A stretch of 64,000 nucleotides of DNA, from assembly GCA_963693285.1 (NCBI GenBank), contig OY848929.1:1738501-1802500 (forward strand), in the 5' to 3' direction. This document shows, in pieces, positions 1 through 9,971 of the stretch. Source of the DNA: Xestospongia muta. Its lineage: Eukaryota; Porifera; Demospongiae; Haplosclerida; Petrosiidae. The number at the start of each line of letters is the position of its first letter. Position 1 is the stretch's first letter. The notes under the pieces were generated by a model. It made no database searches and was not told the origin of the DNA. It was given only the letters and a program-made list of their open reading frames with translations. Made by a program: the position numbers and the translations under genes.

Positions 1-59
1 TATCTACTAAAATCTCTTTTTGAGAATATAACTTGTGGAGGAATAGTAGATGAATTAGC

Positions 60-475
60 AGTACCAAAGATGAAAAAATCCCCACATATATAGAGCTTCT
101 GAAGTCATTGCTATATATACTGTCTGTTACCAAGTGATAGCTGCCAACTGGTGATATAGCACCATGCAATCGATTGGGTACTGGAAATAAACTCAACAAG
201 TAAAATATAATTGGACATGCCAGTAATGGTAGCAGCTGTTTTAAAGCTTTCTAGTTATGATTTTCTTTGATCAACAGGATTTCTAATTCCTTCCCATGAA
301 CTCTAGTGCTTTCTTATCTATACTAATGCTATCACAATCACAGTAATTAAAAAGATGGTAAGAGAGAAATAATGGACCATATACCAGTGCAATTTGTTCC
401 ATGGACCTCCAAATTATGTATATTGGGTTTGTTAACTATCATGGTACATCTTAATAATCTAACACCACTGACCTG
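60..475 (-). pseudogene. 7TM receptor relic (TM7 to TM5 part)
   Basis: The minus strand carries a decayed copy of the local single-exon 7TM receptor gene. Blocks matching TM7 (around 70-90), TM6 (around 185-245), the third intracellular loop and TM5 (around 330-400) are in the right order, but stops and indels break every frame. The stretch from about 400 to 470 also occurs around 7615-7690, so the two relics descend from one broken copy. It ends where an oppositely oriented C-tail relic begins. Confidence 0.7.
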
Positions 476-489
476 TTATACCATATACC

Positions 490-720
490 GGTATCATTCA
501 TGTGCTTTATGTGCGTTTCCGACGGAAAATACATCTTCATAGAGCTCAATGTAATGTTACCACTAACAGGAACATACAAGGTGATACAGCTGCTTATACA
601 AGGTACACTGTTGCCTCCACAAATGCAGTTAGTACTTACACTATTCCAAGAAAATCTGAATATGAAAGTAATAGTGAATGATAACAATTTGTTGACATCA
701 ATAATGATAAGCTTAGACTA
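490..720 (+). pseudogene. 7TM receptor C-tail relic
   Basis: This segment is a close copy of the last ~230 bp of the intact plus-strand receptor at 8889-9971, from the end of TM7 through the Thr/Tyr/Ser-rich tail and into the 3' flank. It has no upstream receptor body on the same strand. It abuts a minus-strand relic of the same family, so the junction near 480 is a rearrangement breakpoint. Confidence 0.75.
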
Positions 721-1352
721 CATTTCACTTTTCTGATTTATGTGTGTTTATTTTAATTTTAATAGCTATATCATGTACTGTAAACACATTAATTGATTAA
801 TGTAGCCATTATGTATAGAGTTATACAGGTTGCATAGATCACTGGTCATATACATAGATCTTTATAGCAATATATTAGGTATTATATAATATATCAAATG
901 TTGTGCTGTTCTAGCCTGTGATATTTTCATGAACAACAGTTCATAATAATAGTATAGACTACAATAATAATATTATTATGTGCACAATATGTAGTGTTTA
1001 TACAGATACATGTAGACATGTAAATGTGAACAAATAATCAATAATATTAAAATGTACATCACCTTACATTTCATGCATAAAACACCTTTTTTTAATAAAG
1101 GGCTCTTCTCAACTTGAACAGAGTATAATTAATTTACTATGTATACATTAAATTACTATAATTATATAAAAAATATATGGTTTCATTACTGGTATAGATT
1201 AGCCATTGAGTAAAACAATCAACTACAAATTTGGACAAAATTCTACTTAAAGTATACCTTAAAGAGATAATGTTATCACACTGTGTATATGTTTTTAAGC
1301 TATTATACAATTGTAAAATAAAACATTAGGTTACAACAAAAATATCTTCGTT
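721..1352. other. Intergenic, AT-rich, shared 3' flank
   Basis: No gene is visible. The part up to about 840 repeats the 3' flank of the 8889 receptor (compare 10060-10130). The part around 850-1020 recurs near 13690-13860 and partly near 3090-3150. These are therefore old duplicated receptor flanks. Confidence 0.6.
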
Positions 1353-2411
1353 TTAGTCACTTTCAACATCACTTTCTTCAGAAATTACAGTAACAGTTTT
1401 AGCGCCAGTAGAGGCATCAGTGTCAACTGTAAAAACAGCTGTGGTAGCTTCTGCTGCATTGGTAGCTTCCTTCACAGATTTAGTTTGTCCTTGACAAAGT
1501 GGTTTACGTAAAATTATTACATGAACTAGAAGTGCTAGTCCTGAAAAGAATCCCCACAGAGCATTTGCAATGGCATGAGCTAATACCAAATAATAGTTGC
1601 TATGTGGTATAGCTTCGTCAACGCGATCAATAAATGGAAGAAGAGCTAATACATAAAATATTATTGGATATGCCAATAATGGTACAACCTGTTTCAAAGC
1701 TTTCTTGTTTTTGTTTTGTTCTCGACTGATGATTAGAGGCTCCTTCTCTTGAGATGTGTACCTGTTACAAGCTCTCCATGCTAACACTAAAATTATAATG
1801 CCAACTGAAATCACACAGACAGTAAGTGATACCATTAATGGACCATACCACAGAGTGAATTGTTCTATAATTCCCTCTTTGTACCTTTCACTGGGACAGT
1901 TCTCGTTCCAACTTCGGATCCAACACCATGCATTTGAGACGCCATAAGAATGATTAATAAATGGAATCCAAGCAGTTACCATAGGGAACAACAAAGACAA
2001 TAAAATGTATGGAATTTCTAACTTTTCAAAGTTTTTGAAACACACAACCATACAAAATATGTGGAAGACAAGACACAATGTAAAGAGAAGCTTCATCCAT
2101 ACTGCATAATGAATAAGAAAAGCCATAATGTTGCATTCAACAACATGAAATTTATCTTTTGTGTAGTTGATATTCATCATCATCAAAATTCCTATAGCAC
2201 TAAAAAAGAGGCAGGCCAAAACTTGGTAGACAGCTAACCTATACACAAAGCGCTTGTACAATTTCAATGAAATGACTAGAAGTAATGCGATACTACACAT
2301 CACAAACGACATTATGCTAGGAATCAACCATGACACAATCAATTTATTCCTCTCGTGTTCTGTGAAAGAGCTGTTGCAGTTATTCCGAGTGAAGATCTGA
2401 TTCTCTTCCAT
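1353..2411 (-). CDS. cAMP-receptor-like 7TM receptor (GPCR)
   Basis: Intronless 352-residue receptor. Hydrophobic segments lie at about 24-48, 57-81, 95-124, 131-152, 181-212, 240-262 and 273-301, preceded by a short N-glycosylatable N terminus (NCNSS). A Cys before TM3 (C93) and Cys residues in the second extracellular loop (AWCWIRSW, then NCP) suggest the usual disulfide. Family hallmarks are YRLAxYQVLAC in TM2, KLLFTLCLVFH in TM3, EQFTLWYGP at TM5 and LLxYPIIF in TM6. The CWI loop and YP-containing TM6 resemble the Dicty_CAR/GPR157 group; this is my recognition and was not searched. The cytoplasmic tail (302-352) is rich in Thr and ends in an acidic ESDVESD. The ATG is the first in frame and fits the paralogs. 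Ligand and G protein are unknown. Confidence 0.85.
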   Translation of the reverse strand: MEENQIFTRNNCNSSFTEHERNKLIVSWLIPSIMSFVMCSIALLLVISLKLYKRFVYRLAVYQVLACLFFSAIGILMMMNINYTKDKFHVVECNIMAFLIHYAVWMKLLFTLCLVFHIFCMVVCFKNFEKLEIPYILLSLLFPMVTAWIPFINHSYGVSNAWCWIRSWNENCPSERYKEGIIEQFTLWYGPLMVSLTVCVISVGIIILVLAWRACNRYTSQEKEPLIISREQNKNKKALKQVVPLLAYPIIFYVLALLPFIDRVDEAIPHSNYYLVLAHAIANALWGFFSGLALLVHVIILRKPLCQGQTKSVKEATNAAEATTAVFTVDTDASTGAKTVTVISEESDVESD

Positions 2412-2877
2412 ATTTCCCCTAGCTTCTTGCGCACTAGTGATGTAATAGTTTTGACAGAGTGCAGACGATTATTCTAGTGTACGCTAACCTTTGACCAATG
2501 AATTAAGTATAACTTACGTATACAAAAATTGTGTGTTTAAATTTCATTTTCATAATATTACCCAGGAGAGTTAATAGAGAGAACGAGATAAGGCTATAGA
2601 GGCTGATTTGGGAATTATTCAAGTACAATACTACTCTTTCAATCAATATAAAAGTTCTGATAATAACATTTTACACATAGCCTTGGTGACTGGACATTCC
2701 ATCTGAAAATAATTAAGATGATTTGTGATGTTTAGTTTTCTCACTTCTTGAGTATGCCTCTGTAATTGTCATCACTTTGTTCATTAATATTACTATATAT
2801 GCTGTCAAATACCCCTCTCAACTAAAAGAGACGCCATAGCAGAAAATAGTTTTAGAGAAAGTTGATGTCTTTATTAA
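2412..2877. other. Intergenic
   Basis: AT-rich sequence upstream of the 1353-2411 receptor. I see no coding exon or repeat in it, apart from the presumed promoter of that gene. Confidence 0.5.
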
Positions 2878-3065
2878 ATATCTCCTTTGTATCATTGAAG
2901 CAATCTGATATATTGGAAGATATTGAAGTTTGAAGTTCCATCTCATCGGATTCTCAAGTAATCACAGGCCTGGTTCACCAATTCGGTTGTGGTTTCACCT
3001 TTAAATTCATTTTGTCTACTATAAATTTTCTATATTTGATTCTAATAAAATCCAGTTATTATATA
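2878..3065 (-). pseudogene. 7TM receptor 5'-end relic
   Basis: This is a copy of the start of the 3416/14030-type receptor: about 20 N-terminal codons (start near 2942) plus roughly 110 bp of upstream sequence. It matches 4320-4510 and 15040-15260. The receptor body is missing downstream on the minus strand, so only the promoter and N terminus survive. Confidence 0.75.
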
Positions 3066-3415
3066 TTAATCAAAATTATGATATGTACTGTTTATGTATA
3101 GACTACAGTAATAATATTATCATTTACACAATATGTACTGTTTATACAGATACTCATGTATTTAAAGTAACACAATAACATAGATCAAGGTCATCAAAAT
3201 ATGATACTAGCACTTAATTGAAATTTAATACAAATCAAAGTATTAAGATGTGTGTAATTGTGTCACTCAATGCATAAACTAATATTCTAATGATATATAT
3301 AATCTTTGTAATCGCTTCAATTATTTTGATAGTCATTGTCATACTCAGACTCTCGAATTAAAGTAAATCTACTAACTGCATTTGTAGAGTCAACAATTTC
3401 CAATGTAAAAATAAC

Positions 3416-4387
3416 TTAATCATCAGCATCATCTTGAATATGAGCGCTACCAACAAGTTGTCTGCAGTAATACACATACAGGACATGAATGAAAAGTGCT
3501 AAAGCTGAGAAAAAACCCCATGAAGCCTGTGTAATAGAATGAGCCAAAAACAACTTATAATAACTGTTGTTTCCATGTGGTGATGGTATAGCACCATAGA
3601 CTCTATTAACTAATGGGAACACAGCCAAAATGAAGAAAATAATAGGATATACCAGTAATGGTAGGAGTTCTTGCAATTTTCTTTTATTGTGATTTTCTGC
3701 AATTAATGGCTCTGCTTCATTTTGCTGTCTACGACAAGCTCTCCTAACTAAAGCTAAAACTATAATGATCACAGCAATTAAGCAGAGAGTAAGAGAGACA
3801 AATAATGGACCATACCACAATGTGAATTGTTCTACAATTCCCAGTCCATTTTTGTACATTTTGCTAGGACAGTCATGATCCCAAGCTTGAATCCAACACC
3901 AAGCACCTGCTAAGCCATAGAAATGATGAATGAATGGAATACAGGAAGGAATTATAGGAAGGAGCAGTGGCAATAATATGTAGAAATATTCTAATTTTTC
4001 GAAATTTTTCAAGCACACTGCGTGGCAGAATAAATGAAACATAAGACACATTGTGAAGAGAAGCTTCATCCACATTGTGTACTGCATAAGGAAAGCTGTA
4101 GCTAAACAGACACGAATATGAAATGGTTTAGTTTCATTATAATCTAAATTCATTAACACTAAAACTTCTGACACACTAAAGATAATACAAGCTGACACCT
4201 GGTATAGTGCCAATCGATAGACAAAATACTTGTATAATCTCAAATACATGACAACTGAGACTGCAATCAGGCACATTATAAAGGACACACCACCTGAAGA
4301 TGCCATGGCCACCAATAAGTGATTCCTCTCCTTTGTATCATTGAAGCAATCTGTTGTATTGGAAGATATTGAGTTTTGAAGTTCCAT
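3416..4387 (-). CDS. cAMP-receptor-like 7TM receptor, tail truncated by a stop
   Basis: Intronless 323-residue member of the cluster. Its start is identical to the copies at 14030 and 22502. All seven membrane segments, the CWIQAW...CP loop, EQFTLWYGP and the TM6 YPIIF block are present. The frame ends at TAA just after HIQDDADD. The same frame stays open for 32 more codons down to 3317 and encodes the family tail (STNAVSRFTL, RESEYDNDYQNN), ending at the same stop as the 14030 copy. Where this copy has TAA, the 14030 copy has TCA (Ser). I infer a recent nonsense mutation that removes a Ser/Thr-rich cytoplasmic tail but leaves the 7TM core intact. The receptor may still be made but lack tail phosphorylation sites. 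Confidence 0.8.
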   Translation of the reverse strand: MELQNSISSNTTDCFNDTKERNHLLVAMASSGGVSFIMCLIAVSVVMYLRLYKYFVYRLALYQVSACIIFSVSEVLVLMNLDYNETKPFHIRVCLATAFLMQYTMWMKLLFTMCLMFHLFCHAVCLKNFEKLEYFYILLPLLLPIIPSCIPFIHHFYGLAGAWCWIQAWDHDCPSKMYKNGLGIVEQFTLWYGPLFVSLTLCLIAVIIIVLALVRRACRRQQNEAEPLIAENHNKRKLQELLPLLVYPIIFFILAVFPLVNRVYGAIPSPHGNNSYYKLFLAHSITQASWGFFSALALFIHVLYVYYCRQLVGSAHIQDDADD

Positions 4388-4510
4388 CTTGACGGATTCT
4401 CAAGTAGTCACTGGCCTGGTTCAAACTCGGTTAGTTATGGTTTCGCCCACTAAATTCAATTTTGTCTACTATTAATTTTCTATATTTGATACTCATAAAA
4501 GCTGGTTAAT
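4388..4510 (-). promoter_or_regulatory. Conserved upstream block of the receptor family
   Basis: About 110-120 bp directly upstream of the ATG is conserved between several copies: 2945-3065 (relic), 4388-4510, 11161-11290, 15110-15260 and 23483-23640. Shared words include GGATTCTCAAGTAGTC and TTTTGTCTACTATTAATTTT. This is the likely promoter and 5' UTR. It could also simply be part of the duplicated block. Confidence 0.45.
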
Positions 4511-5149
4511 TAATTAAATACTGTCGTTATCAAAAGTGACTTGTGGATGCTCTTTAGACAACCAATGAATTATTTAAGTAATTCAAATCTATTCAATATT
4601 AGTAATAACATAACTATAATAACTACTATAATAATGTAACAATGTAGCTATCTTGAAACAATATAGCAATATTGCCATGAGTTCTATGAGTGCTGCTAAT
4701 ATATCAGGAAAATTTAGAATGAGAATGTGTTATTGCAGTATATTTCATTCATGTTCAACTCAGTGATTAATGTCTGTTCAAACAAGTACTGATTTAGGTT
4801 TTCAAATCTCTCCAGTAGTAAACAAATGACACAGCATTGCTCATGCAAAAAACAGTTCTCATCTCATTTGACAAGATATTTCAGTATATGTTATATACTC
4901 CACTGTGACTGTATCTTTCATGCTAGTAGATATGGTATGTGTGAATATTACTTTTTATGGTCACACAATTTTCTAGTAGCAATATTTACCCAATAACGTT
5001 CAAAACAATTAGCATTTAAAATCCTAAAGTCCTGTTCTAATTATATATATTATTAAAGTTATTAATTAGCACACATTTAAGAAAACACAATTGTCACAAT
5101 TCATATATATATTATAAAGAATAAATGTCATATTACGTACCCACATATT
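4511..5149. other. Intergenic with duplicated flank and C-tail relic
   Basis: The part from 4550 to 4830 matches 15300-15600, the flank between receptor and Reeler gene in unit A. Around 4868-4945 there is a minus-strand relic of a receptor C-tail, similar to 30570-30655. No open gene is visible. Confidence 0.6.
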
Positions 5150-5362
5150 AAAAGTGGAAACCCTTGACTCTCTGTCCCACTACTATTGCTCCTCCTCTTT
5201 GAGCAATCATTGTTTCTTTTTGAACAGCTTGTCATGTCACTGGATCAATGACAGTGTCTTTCTGAACAGCTATGTTTGTTCCTTCTATACTTCATATAAC
5301 TATTATATTCAGTTATTAATTGTGGTGTTTATTAGCTATATATTTTTGAATCATTTTATACA
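5150..5362 (-). pseudogene. Remnant of the last exon of the Reeler/YWTD receptor gene
   Basis: The minus strand from about 5290 to 5150 matches the last coding exon of the Reeler-YWTD receptor (16089-16260) with many substitutions, followed by the adjoining intron. Together with 6353-6489 it shows that a third copy of this receptor stood here. A LINE fragment inserted in the intron splits the two remnants. Confidence 0.75.
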
Positions 5363-6352
5363 CTTTTTAAAATTAAAACACAACAGACACTCAATAGCAA
5401 AGCTAATATAAAGAGCATCAAAAACAATAGAATAAAATAAAATAGGAGGTAAAGGATTTTGATAAGTGATGATATTAACAGGTGAATGAATGAATAAATA
5501 TGAACAATATGTAAGCTATATTCCTGATAATTCTAAAGTAAATGAGAAATATTTTGCTTGAACTGTCTTGCAGAGTTGAGATCTTTGAATGATGAGGGAA
5601 GGGAATACTACAGGAAGATAGCACTGGGAAGGAAGGAGTTGAGGGTACCAGAAGATCTGGAGAAGGGCAGATTCAGATTTAGTGGGTGGGAAGAACGTAA
5701 ATTATAAGAGGATTGGTTTTGAAATGAAAAAGAGCCAGCAGGAATGTAGAGCTTAGTAAAGATGAACTTGTATAAAAGGACAAGCTTGGATATTGTTCTA
5801 TGGGAGGATAGAGAAGAAAGATTAAAGAGTTGTAGAAGTAGAGGATAATCAGAGAACCAATCTTTCCTGCAGAGTTTTAGGGCGAAATGTTTAACTTTTT
5901 TCCAATTTGCTGATGTTAGGAATGGAATATGGATCCCAAACAAAGGAGCTGTACATAAGGATAGGAGAATTAATGTCAAGTACAATTTAATAAGAACAGA
6001 AGAAGAAGAGTTATAGTATACGTAAAATTGACGATAGATATAGCCAAGCAGTTTCTTGGCCTTAGAACAGGTTTTATTGATGTGGGTAGATCAGGAGAGG
6101 TTAGAGGTTAGAGTAACACCTAGGTACTTAAACGAAGAGACTAATTCAAGAGGAGATCCATCAAGGAGAAGAGAAGGAAGAGTAATAAAGGATGTAGGAG
6201 ACTTCCTGGAAATGATCATGTATTTGGTTTTGAGTGATTAATCGTTAGGTGTTTAGATTTGACCCAGGAAGAGAGAATATTAATGTTAGATTGTGCAAGT
6301 GAAAATTCGAAGGATGATTTGAAGGGACATGATAGGAGGATGTCATCAGCAA
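5363..6352 (-). mobile_element. 5'-truncated non-LTR (LINE) reverse transcriptase fragment
   Basis: Read on the minus strand from 6352, one frame gives ADDILL (the RT catalytic [FY]xDD box with the first residue lost), then KTKYMIIS, FKYLGVTLTSNLS, HINKTCSKAKKLLG, and a C-terminal LLYK...SSYNLRSSHP...LNSFLP block. This is the order seen in the C-terminal RT region of Jockey/CR1-like LINEs. One in-frame TGA replaces the Trp expected after NLS. The element is cut at its 5' end exactly at the catalytic box and lies in an intron of the decayed Reeler-receptor gene. The boundary near 5363 is approximate. Confidence 0.8.
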
Positions 6353-6489
6353 CTTATGATGGAGATGGTGCCTTCTGTGGCTTGACATAAGTCTTAGCAT
6401 GTACTACTACAGGTGTTGGAGCATTTTGTCTTCTAGACTGAGGTACATTGGTATTCTCTGATGAAAAATAGCGATAGACAATAATAACA
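6353..6489 (-). pseudogene. Remnant of the penultimate exon of the Reeler/YWTD receptor
   Basis: Matches 16375-16490 (cytoplasmic tail and juxtamembrane part of the receptor) with small indels, on the minus strand. It stops abruptly near 6489 and is followed by a receptor relic of the 7TM family, so the rest of this receptor gene copy was lost by rearrangement. Confidence 0.75.
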
Positions 6490-6775
6490 CTCACCTGTTA
6501 TGTCATATAAATTGTGAATGAAAGGAATTGAAGCAGAAAAAATTGCAAAACTGAAGATATTAGAAAGTACACAACTTCTAACTTTGTGATGTAAACACGC
6601 AGTCAGAAAGAATATATGGAACACAAGACATAACGTGAAGAGAAGTTTTAGTCATTGCATATTCCATAAGGATAGTAGTTACTATACAAGCCTTTCTTTC
6701 CATTCATAACTCAAGGAATGTGGGGACGAGACTAGACTTGGAGTGGACTGGAAGTTTGGGACTGGTGTTAAAAAT
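6490..6775 (-). pseudogene. 7TM receptor relic (TM4-TM3)
   Basis: Minus-strand blocks match the second extracellular loop/TM4 (about 6495-6600) and TM3 (about 6605-6680) of the local receptors, with frame breaks. From about 6690 to 6775 it continues in non-receptor sequence that recurs at 8385-8470, so this relic and the one at 7145-8391 share a breakpoint and derive from each other. Confidence 0.7.
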
Positions 6776-7144
6776 GTAGTATAATATAAAGCTTAACAAT
6801 TAATGTATATATATAACTACTGGTATTATATAAAAGCATTAATTGTAATAACATCATGATAAATTTTTACCTGTTGGAAATATAAAACAGATTTGTTGTA
6901 CATGTACCAATAGTAGGTAATTGCATGTAGAGGGTAAAATATGACATATAAGTGTGTTACGGTTACACAATATATAATTGCTAATTACCTTTTATTTACC
7001 AAATCAAAATACTAGTAATTAATAAACTTTTAGTTAAAATTTAATAATATAGATATTGGAACAAACATTTCAAAGGTACTATGCAAGAACAACACTTTTT
7101 GATGAAATGAAACTGAAAATTCTTTATATACATATATGCAGTCG
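6776..7144. other. Intergenic, AT-rich
   Basis: No exon, RNA gene or clear repeat was recognised in this stretch. Confidence 0.5.
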
Positions 7145-7203
7145 ACCGGCTAATGAAAATAAACTCAACAAGTGAAATATCATTGGATATGCCAGTAATA
7201 TCG

Positions 7204-7451
7204 TACACTGTAAAAATTGACTGGTTGAATTAACTAATACATTGTTATACAGGTTGCATATGCAAACTATAAACATAACACTATCTTATTACTAATATAC
7301 TATGAGATTGATGGTTTTGTAGCTACATAAACAGTAGTACATTGGTGATGCAAACAGTTTTATAATTACTTTTCAACAAAAATAAGTTTGCAATTGCAAC
7401 CTGTATAACCAAATGCCAGTTAAATCAAAAATCGTTGTTTTTTACAGTGTA
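7204..7451. mobile_element. Mariner-type MITE, TA target duplication
   Basis: The element runs from CACTGTAAAAATTGA at 7206 to the inverted end TTTTTTACAGTG at 7449, flanked by TA at 7204-7205 and 7450-7451. It interrupts receptor-relic sequence whose empty form is seen near 215-230, so the insertion is directly visible. It has no coding capacity. A sister copy is at 44347-44594. Confidence 0.75.
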
Positions 7452-7819
7452 ACAGCTGTTTTAAAGCTTTCTAGTTATGATTTTCTTTAACAGCATTTCT
7501 AATTCCTTCCCATGAGTTCTAGCGATTTCTTGGATAAAACTAAGGCTATCACAATCAAAGTAATTAAAAAGATGGTAAGAGAGAAATAATGGTTCATACC
7601 AGTGTGATTTGTTCCATGGACCTCCAAATTATGTATCTATATTCAGTTTGTTAACTATCATCGTACATCTTAATAATCTAACACCACGCATCTGTTATGC
7701 CATAAAAATTGTGAACAAAAGGAATTGAAGCAGGAAAAATTGCAAAAATGAAGATATTAGAAAGTACACAACTTCTAAATTTATAAAGTAAACACACAAA
7801 CAGAAAGAATAATTATGTC

Positions 7820-8303
7820 AGCTCCTAAAAAGTTAAATTTTTGTCACTGCACACATGTACAACTTGAGTACATTTTTACAACTGATAGGTATAATAACAT
7901 TAATGTACATGTATAGTGTCTAAAATTTAACTGATAACATTGAATGTGATTGAGTTTCATTAGAGTCAGAAAAAAAGATATAGTACTCCTGGTGCATGTT
8001 TATATTGATCAATGTGAAAATTTTTATGAGACAATCTTGCTGATTTGCCACTATTCATTCAGGCTTGTACAGCAGGTCTAATATCAAAGTCAGCTACACA
8101 TGGCATAGTACAATTGGAATTACAATTAGTAAAATCATAAAAGTTTTAACTGGTGTAATTCAGCTTAATAACAAATGTAATTATATGCCACAGTAGTATA
8201 AATAATGCAGAAGTTAATACTGCACAGATTATCTCTAGTCACTGCACACCTTTTTCTAATCACTGCACATTTGTGCAGTGATACCCCTAGTTTTTAGGCT
8301 GTG
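7820..8303. mobile_element. Non-autonomous inverted-repeat element
   Basis: It interrupts the receptor relic between TM4 and TM3; the uninterrupted form is seen near 6600-6625. Ends are imperfect inverted repeats (CAGCTCCTAAAAA at the left, TTTTTAGGCTG at the right). Internal 'cactgcac' words are repeated near both ends (around 7847 and around 8240-8280). No ORF. The family is not recognised. Confidence 0.5.
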
Positions 8304-8500
8304 GAATATGTGGAACACAAGACAAATGTGAAGAGAATTTTTAGTCATATTGCATATTCCATAAGGACAGCAGTTACTATACAAGCCTTTCTTTCTGTTC
8401 ATATCTCAAGGAATGTGGGGACGAGACTAGACTTGAAATGGACTGGAAGTTTGGGACTGGTGTTAAAAATGTAGGGGTGTGGTATATAGCAGAGGCCACG

Positions 8501-8826
8501 TTAACCCATAGATAGTATAGACTACGTAACCGGGATTGGAAACTCCCACGCACTTCCGGTACACTCCTTGTCATCTTTACTTGACAAGCATAATCAGTAT
8601 AATATATGTAAACTATGGCTTGCAGTGCTCCTGTTTCTTCTGAAACGAGAGTGTAGTGTTTTCGAAATTTTTCTTTAATTAAGTGTTAGTTTATAATAAA
8701 TATTTATTAGTGTTAGATAGTACTGACCTTTGGAACGTAGTGCGTTTTCGAATGTTCATTCAGTTCTATGGGATCACGTGATCCGTTTCCAATCCCGGTT
8801 ACGTAGTCTATACTATCTATGGTTAA
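8501..8826. mobile_element. piggyBac-type MITE next to a receptor start
   Basis: TTAA (8501-8504) and TTAA (8823-8826) flank a 318-bp element with perfect 38-bp terminal inverted repeats at 8506-8543 and 8785-8822, starting CCATAGATAG. TTAA duplication and C-rich ends are typical of piggyBac-like elements. Its inner right side holds a 14-bp perfect palindrome GGATCACGTGATCC (8771-8784) with a CACGTG E-box. The element ends 62 bp before the ATG of the receptor at 8889, so it probably forms part of the promoter or 5' UTR. Confidence 0.85.
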
Positions 8827-8888
8827 CCACAATCCTTGGTGACCGTCGAGAAAGTTGACAAAATACAAAAATCATCAAGAAAGTAAAT

Positions 8889-9971
8889 ATGGAGTTCGGT
8901 AGTGGTGCTCAAAATTCTTCAACAGATAATTGCAATGTGTCCTTCACTAAGGATCAAAAAAATGACTTATTATTGGCAATGGCGTCTTCAGGTGCAGTGT
9001 CCACTGTAATGTGTATGATTGCAGTCATATTGGTCATATACTGGAGAATGTACAAGTATTTTGTTTATCGATTGGCACTTTATCAAGTGTTGGCCTGCCT
9101 TCTCTTTAGTGTGTCAGAAGTTTTAGAGATGATGAACTACAATTATAATGAAACTAAACAATTCCATATTTCTGCCTGTTTAGCTACAGGTTTCCTTACA
9201 CAGTATACAATATGGGTAAAACTTCTCTTCACATTGTGTCTTGTATTTCACCTGTTCTGCCTGGCTGTATGTTTGAAAAACTTTACAAAACTAGAAATAG
9301 CTTATGTTCTACTATCTGCTTTGTCTCCTTTACTTAATGCATGGATTCCATTTGTCAACAATTTCTATAATTTAGCTGGTGGCTGGTGTTGGATTCATGC
9401 TTGGAAGGACAACTGTCCAACTCAGAAATACAAGAATGGGATCATAGAACAATTCACACTGTGGTATGGTCCATTATTTGTAGCTCTCACTCTATGTTTA
9501 ATAGCTGTGATTGTGATAATTTTAGTCTTAGTTAGGAGGGCTTATCTCAGTCATAAAAAGGAAGCAGAGCCTTTGATCTCAAAAAATCGCAACAAGACAG
9601 CTTTGAAAGAGCTCCTACCATTACTGGTGTATCCTATTATATTCTTTGTTTTGGCTGTGTTCCCTTTAGTTGATAGAATCTATGGTGCCGCTTCAAAATC
9701 AAAACATGGCAGCTACTACACATTGTTGATGGGTCATTCTATTTCACAGGCTTCATGGGGGTTTTTCTCAGCTTTAGCACTTACCATTCATGTGCTTTAT
9801 GTGCGTTTCCGACGCAAAATAAACCTTCATAGAGGTCAACGTAATGTTACCACTAACAGGAACATACAAGGTGAAACAGCTGGTTATACAAGGGACACTG
9901 TTGCCTCCACAAATGCAGTTAGTACTTACACTATACCAAGAGAATCTGAATACAAAAATGATAGAGAATGA
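8889..9971 (+). CDS. cAMP-receptor-like 7TM receptor (GPCR)
   Basis: Intronless 360-residue receptor and the only open family member on the plus strand. It has the short N terminus (QNSSTDNCNVS, with glycosylation sequons), seven hydrophobic segments, YRLALYQVLAC, KLLFTLCLVFHLFC, the loop GGWCWIHAW...CP, EQFTLWYGPLF, LLVYPIIFF and a TM7 of type SWGFFSALAL. The cytoplasmic tail ends with AGYTRDTVASTNAVSTYT then PRESEYKNDRE, the family tail motif. The start is the only ATG before the conserved Asn/Cys motif. The inverted orientation and a TTAA-flanked MITE 62 bp upstream set it apart from its paralogs. A C-tail copy lies at 490-720. Confidence 0.85.
   Translation: MEFGSGAQNSSTDNCNVSFTKDQKNDLLLAMASSGAVSTVMCMIAVILVIYWRMYKYFVYRLALYQVLACLLFSVSEVLEMMNYNYNETKQFHISACLATGFLTQYTIWVKLLFTLCLVFHLFCLAVCLKNFTKLEIAYVLLSALSPLLNAWIPFVNNFYNLAGGWCWIHAWKDNCPTQKYKNGIIEQFTLWYGPLFVALTLCLIAVIVIILVLVRRAYLSHKKEAEPLISKNRNKTALKELLPLLVYPIIFFVLAVFPLVDRIYGAASKSKHGSYYTLLMGHSISQASWGFFSALALTIHVLYVRFRRKINLHRGQRNVTTNRNIQGETAGYTRDTVASTNAVSTYTIPRESEYKNDRE

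Larger units (their letters stand above)
7145..8391 (-). pseudogene. 7TM receptor pseudogene with two nested insertions
   Basis: On the minus strand the order is TM3 (8391-8305), [insertion 7820-8303], TM4/second extracellular loop (7815-7690), TM5 (about 7610-7560), third loop (about 7500), [MITE 7204-7451], and TM6 (7204-7150). Removing the two insertions gives one continuous, frame-broken receptor relic. It is related to the relic at 60-475 (shared stretch 7615-7690) and to 6490-6775. Confidence 0.7.

Noticed and set aside
5154..5411. Plus-strand 85-residue frame
   Set aside because: It is the antisense of a Reeler-receptor exon remnant; the same antisense frame appears at 16095 and 24468.
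6056..6241. Plus-strand 61-residue frame
   Set aside because: Antisense of the LINE reverse transcriptase fragment.
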